Translations under genes and position numbers: made by a program | Notes under the pieces: model-generated | The model's database searches: none | What the model was told of the DNA's origin: nothing | What the model saw: the letters and a program-made list of their open reading frames with translations, nothing else | Shown: piece by piece, positions 8,622 through 17,432 of the stretch | Layout of the letters: every line of letters starts with the position of its first letter | Position numbering within the stretch: position 1 is the first letter of the stretch | Assembly (NCBI GenBank): GCA_964412015.1 | Contig: CAYPMO010000004.1 | Span: 62,001 to 126,000 of the forward strand | DNA from: SZUA-318 sp964412015 | Lineage (GTDB): Bacteria; Gemmatimonadota; Gemmatimonadetes; Longimicrobiales; Gaopeijiaceae | DNA: 64,000 bases | Direction: 5' to 3'

Positions 8622-10718
8622 ATGCCCTGCCGATTCGCTTCCCGTTGCATCCCGACCCTCGCGCTTCTCGCCGTCGCCTGCTCGCCGCCCGACGCCGGGC
8701 GTCCCGACTTCACGGGCCTCGGCTACCTCCGCATCGTCGCGGTTGAGGACGCCCGCCCCACCGCCGGCCCGGAGCTCGAGATGCTCCTCCGGGGCACGTC
8801 GGTCTCTTCGGCCACGCTCCGCGCGGCCTCCGTGCGCGCGCTGGGGCGCCTGGAAAACCCCTCGCTCGTAGAGCACATCACGCCACTCCTCCGCGATCCG
8901 CGGACCGGGGTGCGCCGTGAGGCCGCCAACGCCCTGGCCCAGGCCGTCCACAGGAGTAGCGGCCTACCTGCCTTGCAGCCCCTGCTCCACGCGCTCGAGA
9001 GCGAGGACGACCCGCACGTTCTAGGCGCCATGGCGCGCTCGCTCGGACGGCTCCGGCTCGACGGGTCCGCACGCTCGGCCGCCGCGCGGGCGCTGGTCGC
9101 CCTGAGCCGAGGCTCCGGGGGAAACGCCCCTCCATGGCAGATGGAGGGGGTCGCGCTCGGCATGGCGTCGTTCGTGCGGCTCCTGGGCGGCGCTGAGGTG
9201 CCGGCCGCGTTGCGCGAGCGCCTCCGGCAGATGACACGCTATGCCGTGGACGCCCCCGTGGGCGACGTCGGCGCGTCCCGGGTCCGCACCGTCTTGCTCG
9301 GAACCTACGCGTCGCTCGGTCCGGACCCGAGCGAGATGGCCACGTTCCTCGCCGACCGGGAGGACGCTGTTCGCCTCTCGGCCGCGATGCGGCTATCGGC
9401 GGTCCCGCAACCTGCACGCGATTCGCTGGTGGGGGCAGCTCTCGCGGATCCCTCGCCGCGCGTGCGCCTGGAGGCCGTGCGGCGCGGCCTCGGCGTCGCT
9501 CCGCTCTCCGGCCGGGCGTGCGCCCGGCTGCTCGCCACCGCCGAGACCGACCCGGACACCCCCGTACGCCTCGCCGCTCTGGACGCGTTGGCCCCTCCCT
9601 GTCCCGACCGGGCGGCGCAGGCTGCCTTCCTCGCCACGTCGGCGCGCGCGGATTCGACCGCGCCGTCCGACTGGCACGTCGGAGCCCATGCGCTCGCGTC
9701 GCTCGCTGCGGTCGCGCCCGCGCGTGCCCGGGCCCTGTTCCCACGCTGGACCACACACCCGAACCCCTTCGCCCGCGCGTGGCTCGCCACGGCCGCGGGG
9801 CGCGCCGGCGATCCGGGCACGCTGCGGGTCCTCGCGTCCGATCCTCACCCGAACGTGCGCACGGAGGCCCTGAAGGGTCTCTCCACCGTCCTCGGCAGGC
9901 CGGCCGATCCGGAGCTGCTCGCGGCGCTCCGGACCGCGGACGACAGCCAACTCCTCCTCACGGTGGCCGGGCTGCTCTCCGGAACCGCGGCGCGCGCGAC
10001 GGTGGCCGAGGCGGCATGGACCGCCCTCGCGCGCATCTCCCGGCCCGAATGGGAGACGCTCCGCGACGCACGCGTAGCGCTTCTGGCGCTCCTCGAGGAA
10101 ACCGGGGACAAGACGATGGCGGCCCGAGTGGAGCTGTTCCTCACCGACCACGACCCCGCCGTCGCGAGGCGTGCCGCGGACATCCTCCGAGCGTGGACGG
10201 GAGCGCCCTGGTCCCCGGCACCCATTCCGTCGACCCGGCTACCCCTCCCGACGCTCGACGAGCTGCACGCGATGGAGCGCGCGACGCTGGTCTTCCACAT
10301 GGCCCGGGGCGGCGCGTTCGAGGTCCGGCTGCTCCCGTGGCAGGCGGCCACCAACGCGGCGCGGCTCTACCGGATGGCCCTCGCGGGCACGTTGGACGGT
10401 CTCACCTTCCACCGCGCCGCGCCCAACTTCGTCATCCAGGGCGGAAGCCCCGGCGCCAACGAATACGCCGGCCACGGCGCGTTCACCCGGGACGAGGTGG
10501 GCCTGTCGTCCAACTGGCGCGGGACGGTCGGGCTGTCCACCCGCGGACGTGATACGGGCGACGGCCAAATCTACGTGAACCTCGTGGACAACGTCCGCCT
10601 GGATCACGACTTCACGATCCTGGGGACGGTGACGGCGGGGATGGAGGTGGTGGACTCGGTCCTGGAGGGCGACGTCATCGAGCGCGTGGAGGTGCGGCCG
10701 TCGGCCCCCCGGCCATGA
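8622..10718 (+). CDS. HEAT-repeat lipoprotein with C-terminal cyclophilin-type peptidyl-prolyl isomerase
   Basis: A 698-residue predicted lipoprotein: the signal ends in LLAVAC, with the lipidated Cys at residue 20. Residues ~45-510 are a run of alpha-helical HEAT-type repeats (recurring V-R-x-E-A/A-L-x-x-L helix pairs such as VRREAANALAQAV and VRLEAVRRGLG). Residues ~540-698 are a cyclophilin domain (NFVIQGGSPGANEY, GTVGLSTRGRDTGDGQIYVN, HDFTILGTVTAGMEVVD), close to bacterial PpiA/PpiB. It probably acts in the periplasm, tethered to a membrane, with the solenoid docking a client while the isomerase helps it fold. ATG 8622 has GGAG seven bases upstream and starts the lipoprotein signal. Its last 44 bases overlap the convergent peptidase gene. 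The substrate is unknown. Confidence 0.88.
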   Translation: MPCRFASRCIPTLALLAVACSPPDAGRPDFTGLGYLRIVAVEDARPTAGPELEMLLRGTSVSSATLRAASVRALGRLENPSLVEHITPLLRDPRTGVRREAANALAQAVHRSSGLPALQPLLHALESEDDPHVLGAMARSLGRLRLDGSARSAAARALVALSRGSGGNAPPWQMEGVALGMASFVRLLGGAEVPAALRERLRQMTRYAVDAPVGDVGASRVRTVLLGTYASLGPDPSEMATFLADREDAVRLSAAMRLSAVPQPARDSLVGAALADPSPRVRLEAVRRGLGVAPLSGRACARLLATAETDPDTPVRLAALDALAPPCPDRAAQAAFLATSARADSTAPSDWHVGAHALASLAAVAPARARALFPRWTTHPNPFARAWLATAAGRAGDPGTLRVLASDPHPNVRTEALKGLSTVLGRPADPELLAALRTADDSQLLLTVAGLLSGTAARATVAEAAWTALARISRPEWETLRDARVALLALLEETGDKTMAARVELFLTDHDPAVARRAADILRAWTGAPWSPAPIPSTRLPLPTLDELHAMERATLVFHMARGGAFEVRLLPWQAATNAARLYRMALAGTLDGLTFHRAAPNFVIQGGSPGANEYAGHGAFTRDEVGLSSNWRGTVGLSTRGRDTGDGQIYVNLVDNVRLDHDFTILGTVTAGMEVVDSVLEGDVIERVEVRPSAPRP

Positions 10719-12153
10719 GGGCCTCGATCTCCTCGGGGTCCTTCGGGACCGCCGCCGACAGCACGACCGGCTCGCCGTCCGTCACGAGGACGTCGTCCTC
10801 GATGCGGATCCCGATGTTCCACCAGCGGGGAGCTATATCCTCGGCGGGCGCGATGTAGATTCCCGGCTCCACGGTGATGACCACGCCCGCTTCCAGCGAG
10901 CGATACGACCCGACGTCGTGTACCTGGAGCCCGAGGTAGTGGCTCGTCCCGTGCGGGAAGAACCGGCGGAGGCCGCCGAAGTCGTCGCGGCCCTCGAGCA
11001 GGCCCAGTCTGGCGAGGCCGCGCACGAGGACACGGGAGGCCGCCTCCCCCGGAGCGCCGAAGGACACGCCCGCCTTCACCGCCGCGATCCCGGCCTCTTG
11101 CGCCTCGAGGACGATGTCGTAGATCGCGCGCTGCTCGGGCGTGAAACGCCCATCCACGGGAACGGTCCTCGTCACGTCGGCGGTGTAGCCCCGATACGAG
11201 GCCCCGACGTCCATGACCACCAGGTCGCCCGCCCGCGTGGTGCGACGGTTCGTGTCGTAGTGGAGCATGAGGCTGTTCTCGCCGCTCCCCACGATGGACG
11301 GGAACCCCGGCCGCTCGCTCCCCATGCGCCGGAAGGTGTACTCGATGACGGCCTCGATCTCGTACTCCGCCCAGCCCGGCTCCATCGCGCGCATAGACTC
11401 CGAAATCGCCTGGCACGTGATGTCCACGGCCCTGCGCATCAGCGCGATCTCCTCCTCGGTCTTCACCTCCCGAAGACCGTCGAGAACGGTGGTGAGCGTG
11501 AAGTCGTCGAGGGCCTTCGTCCGGCCCTGGACCGCTTCGGCCAGCACGCCGATCTGGTCGGCCAGATCGGTGGTGGGTGGCACTACCGCGGGGAACGGGA
11601 GCAGATAGACCGGATGATCGCCCCGGGTCAGCAGAGACCCGACGATCTCGGGAAAGCGCTTCTGCGGAAGCGCGAGCTCGACACCCAGAGCCCGCTCGGC
11701 GCGTTCGGGCCCGAACCGGCGGCCGAGCCAGATCTCCGTGGCCGGATCGCGGGGAGGCACGAACAGGATCTCCCGCACGCGCCGCCCGTCGACCTCCACG
11801 CCTCCGGGAATCAGGACGAGAGCCGAACCCGGCTCGTTCGTCCCGGTGAGATAGTAGAGGTAGGGGTCCTGTGTGAACTCCCGCGCGTCGTCCAGGGCTC
11901 CCCCCGACTCCACGCCCCCGAGCACGACCGCCACGGCGTCGCGGGGCAGCACCGACACGACCGCCTCGCGCCGCTCGCGGTGGAACCCGGACGTCAGGAA
12001 GTCGGTGTCATAGCGCACCGGAGCGTCGAGGCCCGCGTTCTCCGGCGGCCGGGGGGATTGCGCCCGCAACTCGAGCGGTGCGAGCGCGCCCGCGACGACA
12101 GCGAGCAGAGCCGCTGCCGCCGCCGCGGCCGAGGATCGTGAGTACAGGACCAT
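10675..12153 (-). CDS. Secreted Xaa-Pro aminopeptidase (M24B, PepP type)
   Basis: A 492-residue exported metallopeptidase that would remove an N-terminal residue preceding proline. A signal peptide covers residues ~1-31. An aminopeptidase-P N-terminal domain occupies ~45-215 and a pita-bread catalytic domain ~225-480. All five metal ligands are visible: D315 (VVMDVGA), D326 (TADVTRT), H405 (HGTSHYLG), E429 (VEPGIY) and E452 (RIEDD). ATG 12153 is chosen because it begins the signal peptide; longer in-frame starts would bury it. Its 3' end overlaps the convergent HEAT-cyclophilin gene by 44 bases. It diverges from the M14 peptidase gene, and the two may work on the same extracellular peptides. 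Confidence 0.93.
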   Translation of the reverse strand: MVLYSRSSAAAAAAALLAVVAGALAPLELRAQSPRPPENAGLDAPVRYDTDFLTSGFHRERREAVVSVLPRDAVAVVLGGVESGGALDDAREFTQDPYLYYLTGTNEPGSALVLIPGGVEVDGRRVREILFVPPRDPATEIWLGRRFGPERAERALGVELALPQKRFPEIVGSLLTRGDHPVYLLPFPAVVPPTTDLADQIGVLAEAVQGRTKALDDFTLTTVLDGLREVKTEEEIALMRRAVDITCQAISESMRAMEPGWAEYEIEAVIEYTFRRMGSERPGFPSIVGSGENSLMLHYDTNRRTTRAGDLVVMDVGASYRGYTADVTRTVPVDGRFTPEQRAIYDIVLEAQEAGIAAVKAGVSFGAPGEAASRVLVRGLARLGLLEGRDDFGGLRRFFPHGTSHYLGLQVHDVGSYRSLEAGVVITVEPGIYIAPAEDIAPRWWNIGIRIEDDVLVTDGEPVVLSAAVPKDPEEIEALMAGGPTAAPPRAR

Positions 12154-12299
12154 GATGGATGCTAACGCCGCCCCACCCTTTCGATCCACTACCCGCGCCC
12201 GCACATTCCCCGGGCACCCGCCGAGGGCAGTCCCTCCGAAGCGGACGCGCTGCGGACGGAGGGCGCTGGGCCACATCTGACCGAACCGGGAAGTCCAAC

Positions 12300-14963
12300 G
12301 TGAAGCACGTCACGCACACGACCCGCTGGATGCGCCGTCCGGCGGCCCTCGCGCTCGCCTGCGTCGCGGTCGCTCCGGGGCTCGCGCCCGATACCCTCGC
12401 GGCCCAGGCCCTTCCCACGCCCGTGTCCGTCCTGGGCTTCGAGCCCGGCGCGGACTTCCACCTGGCCACGTACGAGCAGTCGATCGACTACTTCCGGAAG
12501 CTGGACGCGGCCTCGGACCGCGTGCGGATGGTCCACGTCGGGACGACGACGCAGGGGCGGGACTGGCAGATCGTCGTGATCTCGTCGGAGGCGAACCTCG
12601 CCTCGCTCGATCGCTGGCTGGACGTCGCGCGCCGCGTCGCCGACCCGAGGAAGCTCACCGACACCCAGGCGCGGGAACTCGCCCGCGACGGCAAGGCGGT
12701 CGTGGACATCAGCGGGGGGCTCCATGCCTCCGAGGTGGCCGGCTCCCAGCACATCCTCACGCTCGGATACGAGCTCGCTTCGAGCGAGGAGCCCCGCATC
12801 CGGACCATCCGGGACAACGTGATCACGGTGCTCTGGCCTTCGCTCAACCCCGACGGCCAGACGCTCATCGCCGACTGGTACACGAACAACGTGGGCACGC
12901 CGTACGAGACCGCGCCGATGCCCTGGCTGTACCAGGAGTACGTGGGCCACGACAACAACCGCGACGCGTACATGCTCGACATGATCGAGTCACGGGTCGC
13001 CGAGCGCGTCTGGCGCGCGTGGGAGCCGCAGATCATCCACGTGCACCACCAGACGTCGCCCTTCCCCACGCGCATCTGGCTCCCGCCGTTCGCCGAGCCC
13101 ATCACGCCCCGCGCCCCCGCGCTCATCTCGCGTGAGGTCAACATGATCGGCATGGCGATGGCCCAGATGCTCGAGTCGCGCGGGCTGCCGGGCGCCACGC
13201 ACATGGGCACGGGGTTCGACGCCTGGTACCCGGGCTACATCGACTATCTGCCCGTCCTTCAGAGCCAGGCCGCGTTCTGGACGGAGACGGCGCTCTTCCG
13301 ATACGCCACGCCGCACTTCTACACGCTTTCCGACTTCCCCGAGGACAAGAGGGACCTCCGCGCCGAAACGCTGTATCCGTCCCCGTGGACGGGGGGCTGG
13401 TGGCGGCTCGGCGACGCGGTGGAGTACATGCGCGTCGCCTCGATCGCGGTGCTGGACTACGCGGCCAAGTACCGGGAGGATCTGCTGTACAACCGCTACC
13501 AGTCGGGGCGCGATGTCGTCGCGCGCTACCGCGACGGGCCGCCCTACGCCTGGTTCGTTCCGCGCGAGCAGCGGGACCCCGTGGCGCCGGCGGAGCTGCT
13601 CCGCAGGCTGGCCTACAACGGGATCGAGGTCTCCGAGCTCACGGAACCGGTCACGCACGAAGGCCTCACCTGGCCGGCGGGCACGTGGGTCGTCCCGATG
13701 GACCAGCCGTTCGCCGAGCTGGCCCGCCAGGTCCTCGAGATCCAGTGGTACCCGGACCTGCGCGAGTACCCCGAGGGCCCGCTCGAGCAGCCGTACGACG
13801 CGGCGGGCTGGACGCTTCCCATTCAGATGGGGGTGCGGGTCGTGGCGGCGACGCACCCGCTCTCCCCGGAGGCGAGGGCGGCCCTGCGACCGCTCGCGGT
13901 CGAGCCTCTGGCCTCGGACGCCGACGTCGCCGACGCCGCCCCCTTCGACGCCGTTCCCGGGGTCGGCTTCGACGACCACCCGGTCGCGGCCGCGATCCGG
14001 CCGACGCCCGGACGTCTCGGAGGCTCGGGCCCGGCTCTCCACCTGGACCCGGCCCAGAACAACAGCTTCAAGGCGCTCAACGAGGCCTGGGACGCAGGCG
14101 CGCGCGTGCGGTTCTCGCCCGAGCGCGGCGGCCGGTACGTGGTGACGGGGCTCCCCGACGGCACGATCCGGCGGCTCGTCGACGACCTGGCGCTCCAGGC
14201 CACACGCGGGCCCGCCGCCGGCATCGATCTTCCGAGGCCTCGGGTCGGGCTCTACCGTCCCTGGACGGCGAGCATGGACGAGGGCTGGACCCGCTGGGTC
14301 TTGGAGCGATACGGTTTCGCCTTCACCAGCCTGTACGACGCCGATGTCCGCGCCGGCGAGCTGCGCGGCCGGTACGACGTCGTCGTGCTCCCGTCCGAGC
14401 GGCCGACGACCTTGAAGGCGGGGCACGCCAAGGGGACGGTGCCGGAGCGCTACGCGGGTGGTCTCGGCGAGGAGGGGATCCGCGCGCTGGATGCGTTCGT
14501 ACGGGGCGGCGGCACGCTCGTCTGCATGAACCAGGCGAGTGACCTGTGCGTCCGCGAGCTCCATCTCCCCGTCGTGAACGCGGTGGGCTCGCTGCCCCGC
14601 GACACGTTCTTCGGGGGCGGCTCGATCTTCGAGGTCGAGACCGATGCGGTCCATCCGGTCATGGCCGGCATGCCGGCCCGCGCGCCGGTCTTCTTCGATC
14701 GCAGCCCCGTGTTCGATACCGCCGCGGGCTTCGCGGGAAGCGTCCTCGCGTCGTATTCCGAGCGCGGCTCACCCCTCCTGTCCGGGTACCTCGTCGGCGA
14801 GGAGCACTTGCGGGCCAAGGCCGCGGCCCTCGACGTGCGCCACGGGAACGGTCACGCGATCCTGCTCGGGTTCCGGCCCCAGTGGCGCGGCCAGCCGTGG
14901 GGGAGCTTCCGCGTGCTCTTCAACAGCGTGCTGTTCCGCGACGCGGTCGCACCAACGCGCTGA
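12300..14963 (+). CDS. Secreted M14-family zinc carboxypeptidase with C-terminal GATase-like domain
   Basis: An 887-residue exported protein. Start is GTG 12300, seven bases after GGGAAG; an ATG at 12330 is an alternative. The signal peptide ends near DTLAAQA. The M14 domain shows the zinc motif HxxE (H142 and E145 in GLHASEVAGSQ) and a later HVHHQTS segment that probably carries the third ligand region. The remainder includes a beta-rich linker and, near residues 650-880, a class-I glutamine-amidotransferase-like fold (DVVVLPSERP, GGTLVCMNQ). This arrangement recurs in large M14 proteins of Gemmatimonadota and Acidobacteriota. It should trim C-terminal residues from peptides or modified peptides outside the cytoplasm. 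The extra domain probably does not hydrolyse glutamine, since no clear catalytic Cys motif is seen. Confidence 0.88.
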   Translation: MKHVTHTTRWMRRPAALALACVAVAPGLAPDTLAAQALPTPVSVLGFEPGADFHLATYEQSIDYFRKLDAASDRVRMVHVGTTTQGRDWQIVVISSEANLASLDRWLDVARRVADPRKLTDTQARELARDGKAVVDISGGLHASEVAGSQHILTLGYELASSEEPRIRTIRDNVITVLWPSLNPDGQTLIADWYTNNVGTPYETAPMPWLYQEYVGHDNNRDAYMLDMIESRVAERVWRAWEPQIIHVHHQTSPFPTRIWLPPFAEPITPRAPALISREVNMIGMAMAQMLESRGLPGATHMGTGFDAWYPGYIDYLPVLQSQAAFWTETALFRYATPHFYTLSDFPEDKRDLRAETLYPSPWTGGWWRLGDAVEYMRVASIAVLDYAAKYREDLLYNRYQSGRDVVARYRDGPPYAWFVPREQRDPVAPAELLRRLAYNGIEVSELTEPVTHEGLTWPAGTWVVPMDQPFAELARQVLEIQWYPDLREYPEGPLEQPYDAAGWTLPIQMGVRVVAATHPLSPEARAALRPLAVEPLASDADVADAAPFDAVPGVGFDDHPVAAAIRPTPGRLGGSGPALHLDPAQNNSFKALNEAWDAGARVRFSPERGGRYVVTGLPDGTIRRLVDDLALQATRGPAAGIDLPRPRVGLYRPWTASMDEGWTRWVLERYGFAFTSLYDADVRAGELRGRYDVVVLPSERPTTLKAGHAKGTVPERYAGGLGEEGIRALDAFVRGGGTLVCMNQASDLCVRELHLPVVNAVGSLPRDTFFGGGSIFEVETDAVHPVMAGMPARAPVFFDRSPVFDTAAGFAGSVLASYSERGSPLLSGYLVGEEHLRAKAAALDVRHGNGHAILLGFRPQWRGQPWGSFRVLFNSVLFRDAVAPTR

Positions 14964-14999
14964 CCGAGGGCTCGAACGCCAAGCTCCAGGGAGCCTCAC

Positions 15000-16424
15000 A
15001 TGGATGACGAAAGGACGAGAGCGGCCGGAATCCAGGCTTCATTCGAAGCCATTGTCGGCAAAGAAAACGTCGTCTGTGACGAGGAGAAGATCATCGATTA
15101 CGGTCACGACGAATTCTCTTTGACCGACATCGCCTGCCTGCCGGGGTTCGTGGTCAAGCCCGCCGACGAGGTCGAGGTGTCCGAGGTCCTCAAGGCGGCC
15201 AACCGTCACCTGGTCCCGGTCACTCCGAGAGGAGGAGCAACCGGGTTGTGCGGCGGCTGTGTGCCGTCCCCGAATGGAGTCGTCCTTTCCCTCGAGAGAA
15301 TGGACCGCATGCTGGAGATCGATACGCAAAGCCAACTCGCGACGGCCGAGGCCGGCGTGCGGCTGGCCGACTTCTCGCTGGCCGTCGAGGATGCCGGCCT
15401 CTATTTCCCGCCTCATCCCGGTGACGAGAGTGCCATGATCGGAGGGCTGATCGCCACCAACGCCGGCGGTAGCCGAGCGGTGAAGTACGGGACGATCCGC
15501 AATTACGTGCGCGGACTCGAGGTCGTCCTTCCGACCGGCGAGATCATCAAGCTCGGCGGCAAGTTCCTGAAGACGAGCACCGGATACAATCTGATGCACC
15601 TGATGATCGGCTCGGAAGGGACCCTCGGGATCGTGACCAAAGGCACGATCCAGCTTCACACGAAGCCGCCGTTCATGCGGTCGTTCGTCGTCCCTTATGC
15701 CGAGCTGGAGCAGGCCATGGCGACGATGTCCGCTCTGATGGAGAAGGGGGTCGTTCCCCTGGCCATCGAGTTCCTGGAGGTCGAACTGATCGCCATCACC
15801 GAGAAATACCTGGGGCTGGCGTGGCCTACCAGGCTGGGCCGGACCCAACTCCTGATCATAGCCGACGCTTACTCGGAGGAGGAACTGGACCGGTTGTCCG
15901 AGCTGATCGGCGACATCTGCCTGGAAAACGGAGGCCTGGACGTTTTCGTCGCCGACACGCTCAAGAAGCAGGAAGAGGTTCTGACCATCCGTTCGAGGAT
16001 CTACGATGCCATCAAGTCCGGAACGATCGAGATCCTCGACATATCTCTGCCCCGCGGCGAAGTGGCGGCTCACGTCCGGAAAGTCTATGAGGTCGCCCGG
16101 GAATACGATGTCTGGTTGCCGACGTTCGGCCATGCGGCCGACGGCAACGTCCATACGCATTTGATGAAAGTTCGATACGAAGGCGAAGAAATGATCCCGG
16201 TTCCGGAGCCCGAATGGAGAGACAAGATCGACCTCGTGCGCCAGGAGCTTTTCCGGGATTGCGCCGACCGGGGCGGCGTAATCTCTGGCGAACACGGCAT
16301 CGGGCTCGTCAAGAAACCCTATCTTCATCACTCTTTGAATACAGCGCACGTAGATTTGATGCGCGGCATCAAGAGAGTCTTCGACCCCAACAACATAATG
16401 AACCCCGGAAAGATCTTTGACTGA
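15000..16424 (+). CDS. FAD-linked oxidase, GlcD / D-lactate dehydrogenase-like
   Basis: A 474-residue flavoprotein of the GlcD/DLD family that oxidises a 2-hydroxyacid (glycolate, D-lactate or D-2-hydroxyglutarate). The N-terminal FAD_binding_4 domain has TPRGGATGLCGGCVPS and HPGDESAMIGGLIATNAGG. The C-terminal FAD-oxidase domain has FGHAADGNVHTHLM and SGEHGIGLVKKPYL. AGGGAG precedes the ATG by six bases. By eye the gene is visibly less GC-rich than its neighbours and uses A/T third positions (for example near 16320-16370), which suggests acquisition by transfer or a different expression class. A lactate permease lies ~9 kb away, which makes lactate an attractive substrate, but no GlcE or GlcF partner is adjacent. 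Confidence 0.88.
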   Translation: MDDERTRAAGIQASFEAIVGKENVVCDEEKIIDYGHDEFSLTDIACLPGFVVKPADEVEVSEVLKAANRHLVPVTPRGGATGLCGGCVPSPNGVVLSLERMDRMLEIDTQSQLATAEAGVRLADFSLAVEDAGLYFPPHPGDESAMIGGLIATNAGGSRAVKYGTIRNYVRGLEVVLPTGEIIKLGGKFLKTSTGYNLMHLMIGSEGTLGIVTKGTIQLHTKPPFMRSFVVPYAELEQAMATMSALMEKGVVPLAIEFLEVELIAITEKYLGLAWPTRLGRTQLLIIADAYSEEELDRLSELIGDICLENGGLDVFVADTLKKQEEVLTIRSRIYDAIKSGTIEILDISLPRGEVAAHVRKVYEVAREYDVWLPTFGHAADGNVHTHLMKVRYEGEEMIPVPEPEWRDKIDLVRQELFRDCADRGGVISGEHGIGLVKKPYLHHSLNTAHVDLMRGIKRVFDPNNIMNPGKIFD

Positions 16425-16528
16425 TTGTATGAGGCGGAACTCACCTGACAGTCAGTCGGACCTTTTCGACCCGGTCACGAAACGATCACGCACGCGCTCA
16501 GCGTGAACCTCGGCGGGACGCACGTCGG

Positions 16529-16556
16529 TTGCAGAAGATGGGGCGAATGGTATAAT
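16529..16556 (+). promoter_or_regulatory. Promoter of vapBC
   Basis: -35 TTGCAG (16529-16534), a 16-base spacer ending in the extended element TGG, and a consensus -10 TATAAT (16551-16556). Transcription would begin near 16563, about 27 bases before the antitoxin ATG. Confidence 0.65.
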
Positions 16557-16573
16557 TGCTCCATAAATACACC
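16549..16573. promoter_or_regulatory. Imperfect inverted repeat, VapB(C) operator candidate
   Basis: Arms GGTATAATT (16549-16557) and AAATACACC (16565-16573) pair at seven of nine positions around a 7-base centre and cover the -10 box. This is the usual place for the autoregulatory site of a toxin-antitoxin operon. Confidence 0.4.
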
Positions 16574-16589
16574 AACTCCTAGAGCCCCC

Positions 16590-16862
16590 ATGCCCCTGAA
16601 CATCAAGAATTCCGAGGTCGAGCGGCTCGCCACGGAGGTGGCCGCGTTGACGGGCGAGTCCAAAACCGAGGCGATCCGCCAGGCGTTGCTCGAGCGCCGC
16701 AGCCGCCTCCGCTACCGCGTGCGGGACTTCGGCCGAGCCGGCCGCGTCCGCCGCTTCCTCGAGCGCGAAGTATGGGCCCGGGTCCCGGAGCGGCAGCTGG
16801 GGCGCGCGCCGACGAAGGAGGAGCGGGAAGTGATCCTCGGGTACGGCCCTGAGGGCGTATGA
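16590..16862 (+). CDS. vapB: VapB-type antitoxin
   Basis: A 90-residue antitoxin of the Rv0623-like VapB family, recognised by the start MPLNIKNSEVERLATEVAAL and the following TGESKTEAIRQALLERR, which form a ribbon-helix-helix-type DNA-binding and dimerisation unit. The C-terminal part is basic then acidic and would wrap around the toxin. The ATG is placed at the conserved N-terminus just after the promoter at 16529-16556. Its stop overlaps the toxin start by four bases (ATGA). It neutralises VapC and, with it, probably represses the operon. Confidence 0.9.
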   Translation: MPLNIKNSEVERLATEVAALTGESKTEAIRQALLERRSRLRYRVRDFGRAGRVRRFLEREVWARVPERQLGRAPTKEEREVILGYGPEGV

Positions 16863-17245
16863 TCGTAGATACGTCCGCGCTCCTCGCGATCGTTTTCCAG
16901 GAACCTGGTTGGGTGGGCATCCTCGACCGCATCACGTCCGCCCCGGAGGTGGCCGCGGGCACGCCAACCCTGGCCGAGACGGGCATCGTCCTCCATGCGC
17001 GGCTCGGGGACGACGGCGCGGGTATGCTCGAACGTATGCTGGACGAGCTCGGCATCCAGGAAGTGCCGTTCGGCGAAGCGCACTGGCGCGAAGCCGTGGA
17101 CGCGTTCCGTCGCTTCGGCAAGGGCCGACATCCGGCAGCGCTCGACTTCGGCGACTGCATGACCTACGCGGTGGCTCGTCTCGCGGAAGAACCGCTGCTC
17201 CACGTCGGCGGGGACTTCGGAGAGACGGATCTCGCCCTCGCCTGA
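16859..17245 (+). CDS. vapC: VapC-type PIN-domain toxin (endoribonuclease)
   Basis: A 128-residue PIN-domain RNase. The acidic metal-binding residues are present: D4 (MIVDTSAL), E40 (LAETGIV), D96/D99 (ALDFGDC) and D119 (GGDFGETDL). VapC toxins cut tRNA or the rRNA sarcin-ricin loop; the target here is unknown. It is translationally coupled to the antitoxin by a four-base overlap. The catalytic set looks intact, so the pair is probably functional. Confidence 0.92.
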   Translation: MIVDTSALLAIVFQEPGWVGILDRITSAPEVAAGTPTLAETGIVLHARLGDDGAGMLERMLDELGIQEVPFGEAHWREAVDAFRRFGKGRHPAALDFGDCMTYAVARLAEEPLLHVGGDFGETDLALA

Positions 17246-17432
17246 GCATCTCGGGTGCGTCGCCGATTCACATCCGGCGGCTGCGCATCCATGGAGACGG
17301 CATCAGCGGTTCCTCGTCCTCTGCAGGGGACACTCGCCCGGGGAAACCGACGCCGCCGCGAGGGCCTCCGCTGGCACGTTCAGTGCGTGTGCGGGGTGCG
17401 CCCTCCCGTCGCCCCCGACCAGGCAGGCCCGC

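Noticed and set aside
17246..17432. Possible small gene between vapC and the TonB receptor
   Set aside because: Frames continue from vapC shadows, have no start with a ribosome site, and show no protein-like composition.
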